Under the pieces are notes generated by a model. It had not been told where the DNA came from, did not search any database, and was given only the letters and a program-made list of their open reading frames with translations. This document shows, in pieces, positions 43,791 to 53,818 of a stretch of 64,000 bases of DNA; position 1 is the stretch's first letter, and each line of letters starts with the position of its first letter. The position numbers were made by a program, and so were the translations under genes. This DNA comes from Actinostola sp. cb2023 (Eukaryota; Cnidaria; Anthozoa; Actiniaria; Actinostolidae), in the NCBI GenBank assembly GCA_033675265.1, contig JAUJYZ010001014.1:229001-293000 (forward strand), given 5' to 3'.

Positions 43791-45663
43791 CAAACAGGTT
43801 GTCCTGGAACATCAGATATTGGAATATCATCCTGACAGTGTAGATGAGTACATTCAAGGTCTTGTTCAGTAGACTCCATAGGGTTTTGACATTCAATTCA
43901 TTGTTGTTCGTCAGTAGTCAGTTTCTTTTGATACTTTATGACATAGTTGTTATTCTGTTCATTTTGATGTTTGTGAATCTTGTGATAACAGCATAGAAAT
44001 ATTATGAGAGTAGTGCTATTACAGAATGCGATGTCTTTTTCTATCTTCTTGAATTTTCGTTGTAAATTTCCATCTATTCTGTAGAAGTCTTATCAAGTGC
44101 ATCTATAACAGTTTTGTTAAAATGCAACTGAGGTCCAATGTTCAATGATTTTTAGTGAAGTTGGAAAGCTGAATCGTTTTTTGAGGGTAACCACTTTACA
44201 TACCGTACTTGGTCTGGCTGGAATAGTGGAATGGATATCCTTAGGATTTTTGGACTTAAGTAATTCGTTGGTTTCATTGCATGGTATGTTGTATATAGAC
44301 AGAGGTGTAGTCTGAAGCTTTCCAATTTTAAGAGAGAGATTGATGGATGCTGTTGCTAGGTAGTACCTTCCACCAAGATGGTATATAGGCTCCAATGAAT
44401 CACATGGTATTGGAACGTGGTTTCGTTCGAAGTTAACTTTAGTACCATCAGTCCATGGAAGACCAAGCCAAGTAGCATTGTCTGAGGTCTTCAGAAGAGT
44501 ATCAGGACAAATAAATGCATTATGTTGATTAAAGCATGCAGTCAGCGCATCAGCCTTTAATAATTAAATTATAATCGAGACAAGAAACTAATACTAGATC
44601 TTCTCGTGCTAAAGGTCCTGAGTAACACTTATCCTTAATTTGATATTTTACTGGAACAAGTGATTCAATTGTACAGAAGGCTTTCTTATTAGTACTATGA
44701 GGAATGTCACTATAACCTACCAATTGGCGATTTCTTAAATGAGCAAACTGAGTGACAATGTCTTGTATTTCTACTAAACGAAGAAGTGAATTAAAGAGTT
44801 TCTTTGGGATGAGAATTGTCCTAAAAAATCCAAATGGGCGTTTACATAGCAATTTTGTTTCTTGAGAAATTTGTTGATGTATATTTGCCAAGAATGTAGA
44901 GTGATATCAATATCTTTAAGGTTAGTGGTTATGTGATTAACTTTTGTTGTAAGTTTGTCTGTTATTTTGATAATGTGCACTGTTTTTCCGAAAACAACTC
45001 TCATATTTGCCTCTTCGGCTTTCACGGCTCCCACTATGTCGCGTAAAGTAAGTTTGAGATGGTTGATATGATTAGACTCACAATTGCCACCAAAGGCTGT
45101 CTAAAATTTTCGAATTCTGCCGAGCATACCAGCGTGGCATGCCCAAGCAGATCGTCCAGCACGCAACTTACGCTTAGGCCAAAGTTTTTCATGTGCATTT
45201 ATACGGACGCATTTGTATAAAGCCCAATCCTTACATTCTTGTAAGGTAGAACGAAAGAAACGTGGACAAAGCATACTAGAACGAAACTTTGTATAAAATG
45301 TATACGAGCATTTTAGGTAGGTTGAACACTCAATCAAATTTGTAAAACCTGGTAAAGAAAGAAGGCGTTGAATATGTTCGCCTGTGCGATACAATGAGGC
45401 CAAAATTTGGTTCATAAAGTCATGCTGGTTTTTTGAACAGGTGAATCTAGCACCCTGACCTCTACCTAATGGAGCAATATTCAATTTTAAAACAAAGTTC
45501 AAAATCTGAGTATCATGGTAGAAGAAAACAGGCCTAGGATTAGTGGCGAGCATAAGAGAAGATGGATAATAGATTACGGTTTTCCCGGTATTATCAAAGT
45601 TATTGGTTTTAACAATTACAGCAGTGCTTAGCATTAGAAGGAGAAAGAGGATCATGGTTATTT
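43790..45663 (-). pseudogene. Membrane glycoprotein-like gene, copy B (broken)
   Basis: A close relative of copy A. ATG 45663 follows the same acceptor (tttattttgcag) and signal-like segment. Lesions differ from copy A: a TAG at about 45102 where copy A has a Tyr codon, a stop near 44550, an internal deletion at about 44697-44704 (loss of ~45 residues present in copy A), and shifts beyond 44117. The -1 change at 44822-44828 is the same as in copy A. The C-terminal hydrophobic and Cys-bearing tail is recognisable to about 43790. Being broken at different points shows that the copies decayed independently after duplication. Confidence 0.6.
44822..44828 (-). promoter_or_regulatory. Candidate -1 frameshift heptamer (copy B)
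   Basis: This is the same T TTT TTA heptamer in the same phase as copy A, in the overlap of frames 45034-44774 and 44891-44550. Confidence 0.6.
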
Positions 45664-45744
45664 GCTGCAAAATAAATGAGAAAAAAAAATTATAGATATA
45701 TATTATAACCATAAATTTATATTTTAACATTGTAACGTTAATCG

Positions 45745-45889
45745 AATTGCAGTTGGGGGATCCTTGTGTACACAAGGCCAAACTGCAATTGTCGTTTTTA
45801 CAAATGGGACATTGAGCAAAATGCTCAACGAGCGTATCTATTAAAAAAAAGGCCTCTGATAAGTCCCTGGGAAGGACATTTTGTCTTAA
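45745..45889 (-). pseudogene. Cys-rich leader module, copy B (cut by Gypsy)
   Basis: The frame retains CPICKNDNCSLALC. It is truncated at 45890 by the Gypsy LTR; its upstream continuation is at 52832. Confidence 0.4.
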
Positions 45890-46640
45890 TGTGACCAAGT
45901 GATCTTTTTACGATTGTAAGACGAGTGAAGCAAAGTAATTTAACAACTGCTTTATTGACAAAAGTTAACTCAGGGTAAACCAATGGTATAAACTAAGGGT
46001 AAACTAAGGGCGAAAGTAATACGCTAAAATATACAATGTTGAAAAGCATAATTAGAATCAATCTTTGTACTAAACAATAACTAATACTACACGTATCACA
46101 GTCTTCAATAGCGATCACATACAAGCGATTTACATAGTTTAAACTGAATAGAATACTAGCGGCGACAATACGAAGTCAATATTACTGAATCTAAAAGTAA
46201 TCTGTTACATACCAATTAACACTTGAGGTGCTAGTCTAAAGAGATTTCGTTGATTACTGCCTTCACTTGACTTGATCTTGTCTCGCTTCAAACTGGACTG
46301 ATTTAGCTATGAAAGCTCACTTCTTAAATATGCTTTGGAAAAGCTATGTACGCTAAAGAATGCTAAATAACTTGGTAAACAACGGAAACACGCAATTATA
46401 CGCCCTGGCTTAGCAATTCACGTAGTACGGAATCACGTAAGGGAAAAATGCGTAAGAACGAAGGTTCTTGACAGGCATTTATGCCATCTTTGTGATAACA
46501 GGATTATCTTATCCACATCGCGTGTAGCACGTTCGTGTCACGCCTAGTGTTACGTCTACTGACAGGAACTCACGTAATCTATGTTTGGCACGCGCTTCTA
46601 ACTATAAACGAAATAACTACTAAAACTTGACATGGTCACA
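45890..46640 (-). repeat. Gypsy 3' LTR (751 bp)
   Basis: It starts tgtgaccaag and ends catggtcaca in plus orientation, with terminal tgtgacc/ggtcaca inverted repeats. Confidence 0.95.
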
Positions 46641-46657
46641 CCCTCCCCTACTTTTTT
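46641..46657 (-). other. Polypurine tract
   Basis: The minus strand reads aaaaaagtaggggaggg directly against the 3' LTR, as required for plus-strand DNA priming. Confidence 0.85.
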
Positions 46658-46699
46658 GATATTGTCGTCCTCGACATATAACCAAATTTTTCACTTAGA

Positions 46700-49600
46700 C
46701 TAAAAGAATGTGTGAGCCAAAAACCAACATAGCAAAATAAAATAAATGGTCAAGTCCTTTTCAAAATATGCTGTTGTGGACGCAACAAGGACAGACTGGG
46801 TAAATCCGTATCTTGATCCTGATTTTCCAGCAATAGTCCTGGTAGTCCTTCGCAGTTTTCTGTCCGTTGTCTTTTCTGCCTGACCGTCCGTAACAATATC
46901 CGTAATATCTGGTGTATCTTCTACGTCTGTTGTCTGTAGTACTGGATGCGCGTCTGGCGCATTACTTGTTCTAATAACAATAGCGACTTCGTCTTCATCT
47001 TCGCTGTCACTCTCTTCAGTCAGTGCACTAGTGTGTGTCTGTGTTCGTCTTCTTGCAAAGTCCTGTGGTTTAATGAGTGGACATTTGCGCATAAAGGAAC
47101 GGCTTACTTTTCGTGGCTCCGCGTCTCCCTTATATAACTGAACTGTATATGCGGCGCCATCTTTGTCTGGAACTCCTATGACTCTATATAGGGTAGGGCT
47201 CCATGAATCTTGAATCTTGTTTCTTCCTTTCACTTTGTTTCTGAGATACACGAGTTGACCAATCTCTAGTGGGTCATCGAATGCTGTCTGGTCACTAGCC
47301 TTCTTGCGCCTTTCTGCAGCTTGTTCGAGATGCTCTCCTGCCTTGAGGTAAGCGTCTCTCAGGCGGGACATGTGTGTAGCCAGCCAGTCATTCTGGATCT
47401 CATCTTCAACATCCTCTTCTGCTCCTAACAACAGATCGACAGGTAGTCGAGGTTCTCTGCAGAACATCAGGTAGTATGGCGAGTATCCGGTTGATGAATG
47501 GGGCGTTGCATTATATGCGTACAGCAGCTCCGGTAAATGCTCCGTCCATTTTCTCTTCTTGTGAGGCGGAAGAGATCTCAGAAGGTCATGCATCGTGCGA
47601 TTAAATCTCTCGCATTGTGCATTACCTTGCGGGTGGTATGGTGTTGTTCGCGACTTCTTTATTCCGTACAATCCACACAGCTCCATGATTACCTCACTCT
47701 CAAAGTTACGTCCTTGGTCAGAATGGATGCGGTTAGGTACGCCATATCGCATGAACCATTCCTTGAGTATCAGTTTAGCTGTTGTGTTAGCCTTCTGATC
47801 CCTTGTCGGTATAGCTAAGGTGAACTTGGTGAATACGTCAGTCATTACGAGCACATTTTCTCGTCCATCACTCGCTGGTTCCAGGAGAGTGAAATCTACA
47901 GCCAGAACTTCCAATGGTTTTGTTGCCAAGAGGTTTCCCATTGGTGGTCTGATGCGTGGCAGTGGCATTTTGGATAACGTGCAACGCTCACATTTCTTTA
48001 TCCAAACATCTACATCACTGTGTAGTCCAGGCCAGTAACACCTTCTGCGCAGCAGCTGAGATGTCCTTTCAACTCCTTGGTGTCCCATCTGATCATGTAA
48101 ACTCTGCATGACGTTGTCTCTCAACACAGTGGGTACAACAAGCTGTCTGAGTTGTCCATGGTTTGGATCTTGTACGACTCTGTACAGCACTCCAGCCTCC
48201 AGTTGCATCCTATCCCACTGGCGTAGCATGGATATGGATTTGCTAGGCATACCCCTTCGCTCACGGAAGTTTGGTTTTCTTCCCTCTTTCCAGTATTTCA
48301 GGAATTGGCTTATTGTTGCATCACTGTTCTGCATCTCAGTAAGTTCAGCTTTAGAGTGCGAAGGAAACGCTGTAGTAGCAGGTACACCACTCTCTTTCTC
48401 TTTCTCATGTGTGACTTGTCTATCAAGTCCAATGTCTCTATGAGTGTCTATTCTATTGTTCTGGGCTTCCTGTGATTGAGAATTCACACAGGCATACCGC
48501 AGCTCAACAGGTATTGTAGTAGTCGGTTGTGCTAGTATACTCTCTATGGCTGTATAACCGTCTTCTTCATTCACAACTGGTTCCTTTCCTACTGGGTTTC
48601 GCGAGAGTCCGTCAGCATTTGCATTACTCTTGCCACTTCGGAACGTTATAGTGAAGTCAAACAATGCTAGCTGTGCAGCCCATCGTTGCTCCAATGCTCC
48701 TAACTTTGCCGTGTTGAGGTACTTGAGCGGGTTGTTATCCGTGTACACCACAAATTTTGAACCAAGGAGGTACGATCTGAATTTCTCAGTGACTGCCCAC
48801 TTTAACGCCAATAGCTCAAGCTTCATTGAACTATAGTTAGTTGGATTCCTCTCTGTACTGGCCAAACGTCTGCTTGCATAGGCGATAACTCTGCGCTGAC
48901 CATCTTGCTCTTGTGATAACACAGCACCTAAACCTTCGTTACTCGCGTCTGTTTCAACGATGAATGGCTTAGAGAAATCCACGTAACCAAGTACAGGCGG
49001 CGATGTCAACTTTTCCTTCAACGTATCGAAGGCTTTCTGACAGTTCGAGTTCCAACGCTGTGTGAAGGAGACCTTCAGCTTTCGATGTTCCTTCAACTCT
49101 TTCAAGCAGGTGTTTACAAGTTCGTGCAATGGTCCTGCTATGGCAGCAAAGTTCTTGCAGAATCTCCTGTAATACCCCACAAATCCAAGAAACGATCTTA
49201 GCTCCTTTACAGTGGTTGGTGTCTTCCACTCCCTTACTGCTGCAGTCTTTTCCGGGTCTGTAGTGATGCCTTCAGCTGACAACAAATGTCCGACATACGT
49301 TACTTCACGCTTAAGAAAGTGGCACTTATCGGGTTGTAATGTAAGTCCATGTTCTCTTAGCCGATTGAAAAGTTTTTCAAGTCTCTCGAGATGTTCTTCA
49401 AACGTACCGGAGTACACTACGATGTCGTCCAGATACACAAGAAGCAACACATAGACCATGTCACTACGACAACGTTGCATTAATCTGGAAAACGTCGATG
49501 GAGCATTTTTTAGACCAAACGGCATGCGGTTGTATTCAAATAATCCAAACGGGCAAGAGAAAGCAGTTTTTGGCCTGTCCTCTGTATCCATGGCAACTTG

Positions 49601-50941
49601 ATTAAAGCCACTAGCCAAGTCTAAAGTTGAGAACCACTTAGCGTCAGTTATCGACGTAATACTCTCTTCAATACGCGGCAACGGAAATGCGTCCTTAACA
49701 GTTTTTTCGTTAAGTTTTCTGTAATCCACACAGAGTCTGAGTGAACCATTTTTCTTTCGTACTAATACGATAGGTGACGCAAAAGGGCTATAACTTTCCC
49801 TTATGATGTTCCGGTCCAGCAACTTCTTTATGTGTTCTCTCACTTCCTGGTACTGATTGGGCGGAATCCTACGATATGGTTGACATACTGGTTCATCATC
49901 CACCGTTCGTATCTTGTGTTTTACTGTTTCAGTATATCCAAGATCCTCATCCTCCTTTGCAAACAAATCAGCGTGCTTACGTAGCAGGTCATAAAGTTTT
50001 AGTCGCTGCTCGTTAGTACAGTCAATGTTTGATAGATCAACAGGACATGCAAAGTCCGAAGACACATCAGTCTTCTCATCAGACTCCAATTCCTTTAAGC
50101 AGACCATTTCCTCGTTAACCGACACCCTTTTGAAGTCAACTTTATCACTGGGGACTACACAATTCTCAACTGAGTGGACGACTCCAATCCTTGTCCGAGG
50201 GTTTAGGAACACATCCTCCCTTCCAAGATTTGCCACTCTGATGTACATGCGTCCTCCAATTACTGTCGTTACAGTATTGACAACAACAATGTCTCCTGGT
50301 AATGACCAGCTTACAGGTTCCACTAAGGCGGTGTAATCCATTTTCCCGCCATTCAAGCCTGTTGCTTGAATGACTGAAACTGATTCAGCAGGAATCCTGA
50401 CTTTATTTTCACCTGCAACTTTGGCGAATCCTATTACTGACGTAGATGATTCACAAATATCCAGTTGTAGAACACCTTTCCACTCCTCACTTAGATTGTC
50501 CTTATAATCAATGTCCGTAATCATGTCCTTTAGTTTAGATATGATATTCATGCCAACAAGCCCTGGCACAACTTGTTTCCTTTGTCTTGCGTCTTTGCCT
50601 TCAGGATCCTTTACGACGAGTATACCCCTTTGGGCAACATTAATGCCTAGAGCACACACATCGAGTTCAAAGTAACCCACATAGGGTATGTCCAACCCGT
50701 TAGCAGCAGTAAGCGTTAGCCAGCCGCTGGTGCACAGAAGATCTTTTCCTTGAAAATGTTTTTTAAAGAAACTCTCCGTAATGGTTGACACTTCAGAACC
50801 CGAATCTAGTAGACAATTGACTTGCACTCCACCCATGTCAACGACTACGACAGGACATTTTCCTACAGCTCTCTCGTAGATGTCTTTGGGAGAAGTAACA
50901 ATCGATGAGCCAGAACTGCCCCCTCCTGACGCTTGACTCAT
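46700..50941 (-). CDS. pol: Gypsy Pol polyprotein (protease-RT-RNase H-integrase)
   Basis: The frame is 1413 residues and uninterrupted. Domains in order: retropepsin with DSGS at residues 46-49; RT at about 340-600 with DLASGFNQ, FGLKNAPSTF and YLDD at 503-506; RNase H with ETDASNEGLGAV and TDNNPL; integrase with an HHCC zinc motif (HDQMGHQG to KKCERC) and D,D,E residues in VDFT, HSDQGRNFE and GNAQCERFNR; then a GPY/F-like tail. No chromodomain is seen. The frame opens about 8 codons inside gag in the -1 phase; its first ATG is 14 nt past the gag stop. The element therefore needs frameshifting or re-initiation to make Pol. Confidence 0.95.
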   Translation of the reverse strand: MSQASGGGSSGSSIVTSPKDIYERAVGKCPVVVVDMGGVQVNCLLDSGSEVSTITESFFKKHFQGKDLLCTSGWLTLTAANGLDIPYVGYFELDVCALGINVAQRGILVVKDPEGKDARQRKQVVPGLVGMNIISKLKDMITDIDYKDNLSEEWKGVLQLDICESSTSVIGFAKVAGENKVRIPAESVSVIQATGLNGGKMDYTALVEPVSWSLPGDIVVVNTVTTVIGGRMYIRVANLGREDVFLNPRTRIGVVHSVENCVVPSDKVDFKRVSVNEEMVCLKELESDEKTDVSSDFACPVDLSNIDCTNEQRLKLYDLLRKHADLFAKEDEDLGYTETVKHKIRTVDDEPVCQPYRRIPPNQYQEVREHIKKLLDRNIIRESYSPFASPIVLVRKKNGSLRLCVDYRKLNEKTVKDAFPLPRIEESITSITDAKWFSTLDLASGFNQVAMDTEDRPKTAFSCPFGLFEYNRMPFGLKNAPSTFSRLMQRCRSDMVYVLLLVYLDDIVVYSGTFEEHLERLEKLFNRLREHGLTLQPDKCHFLKREVTYVGHLLSAEGITTDPEKTAAVREWKTPTTVKELRSFLGFVGYYRRFCKNFAAIAGPLHELVNTCLKELKEHRKLKVSFTQRWNSNCQKAFDTLKEKLTSPPVLGYVDFSKPFIVETDASNEGLGAVLSQEQDGQRRVIAYASRRLASTERNPTNYSSMKLELLALKWAVTEKFRSYLLGSKFVVYTDNNPLKYLNTAKLGALEQRWAAQLALFDFTITFRSGKSNANADGLSRNPVGKEPVVNEEDGYTAIESILAQPTTTIPVELRYACVNSQSQEAQNNRIDTHRDIGLDRQVTHEKEKESGVPATTAFPSHSKAELTEMQNSDATISQFLKYWKEGRKPNFRERRGMPSKSISMLRQWDRMQLEAGVLYRVVQDPNHGQLRQLVVPTVLRDNVMQSLHDQMGHQGVERTSQLLRRRCYWPGLHSDVDVWIKKCERCTLSKMPLPRIRPPMGNLLATKPLEVLAVDFTLLEPASDGRENVLVMTDVFTKFTLAIPTRDQKANTTAKLILKEWFMRYGVPNRIHSDQGRNFESEVIMELCGLYGIKKSRTTPYHPQGNAQCERFNRTMHDLLRSLPPHKKRKWTEHLPELLYAYNATPHSSTGYSPYYLMFCREPRLPVDLLLGAEEDVEDEIQNDWLATHMSRLRDAYLKAGEHLEQAAERRKKASDQTAFDDPLEIGQLVYLRNKVKGRNKIQDSWSPTLYRVIGVPDKDGAAYTVQLYKGDAEPRKVSRSFMRKCPLIKPQDFARRRTQTHTSALTEESDSEDEDEVAIVIRTSNAPDAHPVLQTTDVEDTPDITDIVTDGQAEKTTDRKLRRTTRTIAGKSGSRYGFTQSVLVASTTAYFEKDLTIYFILLCWFLAHTFF

Positions 50942-50955
50942 AGCGACAGGGGGTG

Positions 50956-51996
50956 CTAGTTTGACGGTGGCTTGGGTTCCTGATTAGTTGCTTGCTCACT
51001 AGCACTCGCATATTTCTTTGTATCTTTACGACCATCACCTTGCGTATCCGGCTCTTTCTGCGTGCAATTACGGGCAAAATGTCCAGGTTTCCGACATTTG
51101 TAACACAGTTGTCCCTGCGGTTTTCTCTCAGGTGACGACTTCAGTCGAGCCACAGCAGCAGTTAACTCTTTTATAGCCTCCTGCTGTTGTTGCAACATTT
51201 TGGCAAGGTCACGCAATGTTGAATCCTGCGGGTCTTTCCCTTGAAGTATACAACTTTCAGCCTTGACCTCCGAAGTACTTGTGGTATTTCTGAAACGCTG
51301 GGTTGCGTGAGGCGACTTTTCTTCTTCCTCAGACCAGCTTATTCCTTCTTCTCGAATGTCCAGAAAAGAAATACCAGGTCGCACTCTTATACTGCGTTTA
51401 AGTTCCTTCCGCAGTAAAGCGTCACGCACGTTGTCCGCAAATTGATCACGTAGCATGGTGTCCGAGTCCGCCGAACACTTCGTGTCCTTTTTCACAACAC
51501 GAGTCCACAGTTCACTTAAAGCGTGTGAAAATTCTCTTAGACTCTCTCCGTCCTTCTGTCTTCGATCGTAAAATGCCTTCAAGAGTTGCGGCTTCGAGCG
51601 TTTTTCGCCGAAAGCATCGCCAAGGATTTCGAACACTTTCTTGGGATCTCTCCTATCCTCCTCTGGGTAGACTTTCAACTCTTCTTTCGCAGCTCCTTCT
51701 AGATGTGAGGTGATGAAGTCAAGCTGCTCAGCCTTGCTCATGTCCCTTGCTCCGATTATTGTCTTGACTTCCTCAATGAATTCCTCAATCGTCTGTTCAC
51801 TAGAGCCATCCTTCGGTCTTCCAGAGAATGTTTTTATCTTTCTTTCTCGTGGAACGACAACAAACTGACGCTTGACTCCACTTGAACGTGATGGATTCTG
51901 TAGGTCTTCAAGGGCCTTCTTCGCTACCTCCTGTTCTTTCAGCAACAGTTCGACCTTCTCTTGTAGGGTCTTTGCATCATCAGCAGACAGAGACAT
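50956..51996 (-). CDS. gag: Gypsy Gag polyprotein
   Basis: The protein is 346 residues from ATG 51996. An N-terminal coiled coil (TLQEKVELLLKEQEVAKKAL) precedes a retrotransposon Gag/capsid-like region at about 60-215. A CCHC zinc knuckle CYKCRKPGHFARNC at 298-311 binds RNA. There is no myristoylation-type start. It is intact and lies about 80 nt downstream of the 5' LTR. Confidence 0.92.
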   Translation of the reverse strand: MSLSADDAKTLQEKVELLLKEQEVAKKALEDLQNPSRSSGVKRQFVVVPRERKIKTFSGRPKDGSSEQTIEEFIEEVKTIIGARDMSKAEQLDFITSHLEGAAKEELKVYPEEDRRDPKKVFEILGDAFGEKRSKPQLLKAFYDRRQKDGESLREFSHALSELWTRVVKKDTKCSADSDTMLRDQFADNVRDALLRKELKRSIRVRPGISFLDIREEGISWSEEEEKSPHATQRFRNTTSTSEVKAESCILQGKDPQDSTLRDLAKMLQQQQEAIKELTAAVARLKSSPERKPQGQLCYKCRKPGHFARNCTQKEPDTQGDGRKDTKKYASASEQATNQEPKPPSN

Positions 51997-52055
51997 CTTT
52001 GTTTTACTTTCGCCCTCAACAATTATTTTATTACACTACTTAACACAATCTTACA

Positions 52056-52073
52056 ATCCTGCTCGCGACGCCA
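52056..52073 (-). other. Primer-binding site (tRNA-Ser-like)
   Basis: The plus strand shows atcctgctcgcgacgcca, which looks like the 3' end of a tRNA including CCA, four nt from the 5' LTR. The acceptor sequence gcgacgcca fits a serine tRNA from memory of the family; the isotype is inference. Confidence 0.75.
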
Positions 52074-52077
52074 AAAA

Positions 52078-52831
52078 TGTGACCAAGTGATCTTTTTACG
52101 ATTGTAAGACGAGTGAAGCAAAGTAATTTAACAACTGCTTTATTGACAAAAGTTAACTCAGGGTAAACCAATGGTATAAACTAAGGGTAAACTAAGGGCG
52201 AAAGTAATACGCTAAAATATACAATGTTGAAAAGCATAATTAGAATCAATCTTTGTACTAAACAATAACTAATACTACTACACGTATCACAGTCTTCAAT
52301 AGCGATCACATACAAGCGATTTACATAGTTTAAACTGAATAGAATACTAGCGGCGACAATACGAAGTCAATATTACTGAATCTAAAAGTAATCTGTTACA
52401 TACCAATTAACACTTGAGGTGCTAGTCTAAAGAGATTTCGTTGATTACTGCCTTCACTTGACTTGATCTTGTCTCGCTTCAAACTGGACTGATTTAGCTA
52501 TGAAAGCTCACTTCTTAAATATGCTTTGGAAAAGCTATGTACGCTAAAGAATGCTAAATAACTTGGTAAACAACGGAAACACGCAATTATACGCCCTGGC
52601 TTAGCAATTCACGTAGTACGGAATCACGTAAGGGAAAAATGCGTAAGAACGAAGGTTCTTGACAGGCATTTATGCCATCTTTGTGATAACAGGATTATCT
52701 TATCCACATCGCGTGTAGCACGTTCGTGTCACGCCTAGTGTTACGTCTACTGACAGGAACTCACGTAATCTATGTTTGGCACGCGCTTCTAACTATAAAC
52801 GAAATAACTACTAAAACTTGACATGGTCACA
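52078..52831 (-). repeat. Gypsy 5' LTR (754 bp)
   Basis: By eye it matches the 3' LTR throughout except for an extra tac triplet at about 52278. It would contain the element's promoter. Confidence 0.95.
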
Positions 52832-52835
52832 TTAA

Positions 52836-53112
52836 TAATTAAGAGAAGGAAATACATCCATTTTTAATATTATTTAGTATTATTTATGAATAAAATTATT
52901 ACCAATTAACCAGGATAAGATCGGTCGTTTGTGTTGCTGGGGGTGAGCGATCTCATTTCGCGTCGTAGTCTTTCCATGGTTAGTGCCCATCCCTGTGGGG
53001 GTACTATGGAGGTTGGAGGTGGCTCGTCCCATGGACCGGGATGGTTATCATCCGTCCAAGTGATATAAAAGGTTAAGGTACTAAAGCCATAAGGCACAGC
53101 TCCAGGAGGAAT
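52836..53112 (-). pseudogene. RING-like gene C-terminal fragment (copy next to Gypsy)
   Basis: The stop at 52906 and the frame back to PYGFSTLTFYITWTDDNHPG match the full-length gene at 53819. At 53113 it switches abruptly to glycoprotein sequence, so this is a rearrangement junction and not a gene. Confidence 0.75.
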
Positions 53113-53731
53113 AATCGAGACAAGAAACTAATACTAGATCTACTCGTGCTAAAGGTCCTGTGTAACACTTATCCTTAAAATGATATTTTACTGGAATAAG
53201 TGATTCAATTGTACAGAAAGCTTTCGTATTAGTAATACGAGGAACGGTCACCAACGTATGAAGAGAAATATAAAGCTGACTATGTTCATACTCAGTAACT
53301 GGATTGATTAGTAATGGGAAACCATCGTCAAGTGCTTTGGCCGTTAGTGACATTTCTGGTAAAGATTTAAAACGTGAAGAGACCGCAGCAATAACTGCTT
53401 GAGGAAAGTCACTTTAACCTACCAATTGGCGATTTCTTAAATGAGCAAACTGAGTGACAATGTCTTGTATTTCTACCAAACGAAGAAGTGTATTAAAAAA
53501 GTATTCTTCTTCTTCTTCTTCTTCTTCTTCTTCTTCTTCTAAAAAGATTGTTTGTTTGTGATGAGAATTGTCCTAAAAAATCCAAATGGGCGTTTACATA
53601 GCAATTTTGTTTCTTGAGAAATTTGTTGATGTATATTTGCCAAGAATGTAGAGTGATATCAATATCTTTAAAGTTAGTGGTTATGTGATTAACTTTTGTT
53701 GCAAGTTTGTCTGTTATTTTGATATTATTTG
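53113..53731 (-). pseudogene. Glycoprotein fragment, copy C1 (with heptamer and (CTT)n)
   Basis: Two pieces match the middle of copies A and B (53113-53420 and about 53430-53725). A (CTT)n microsatellite at 53503-53541 has expanded within it. The T TTT TTA heptamer at 53574-53580 is conserved. The right end breaks at 53732, where 13 nt of Gypsy LTR terminus follow. Confidence 0.7.
53574..53580 (-). promoter_or_regulatory. Candidate -1 frameshift heptamer (copy C1)
   Basis: This is a third copy of the same heptamer and flanks (tccaaatggg), in an otherwise decayed fragment. Confidence 0.5.
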
Positions 53732-53818
53732 TGACATGGTCACATTAATAATTAAGAGAAGGAAATACATCCATTTTTAATATTATTTAGTATTATTTAT
53801 GAATAAAATTATTACCAA
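53732..53818 (-). repeat. Rearrangement scar: LTR terminus plus flank
   Basis: tgacatggtcaca (13 nt of LTR end) is followed by ttaataattaagagaagg, exactly as at 52819-52850. This 913-bp-offset repeat shows that the region was duplicated after the Gypsy insertion. Confidence 0.8.

Larger units (their letters stand above)
45890..52831 (-). mobile_element. Complete Ty3/Gypsy LTR retrotransposon (6.94 kb)
   Basis: Minus-strand element with LTRs at 52078-52831 (5') and 45890-46640 (3'), gag, pol, a primer-binding site and a polypurine tract. It is flanked by TTAA on both sides (45886-45889 and 52832-52835). The paralogous site at about 36003-36010 reads ccttaataatt without an insert, which confirms the 4-bp duplication. 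By eye the LTRs appear to differ by a single 3-nt unit (actacta/acta), so insertion is recent. Both ORFs are intact, so it may be active. Confidence 0.95.

Noticed and set aside
47537..50336. Several plus-strand ORFs across the Gypsy pol gene
   Set aside because: Antisense shadows of the intact 1413-residue Pol frame.
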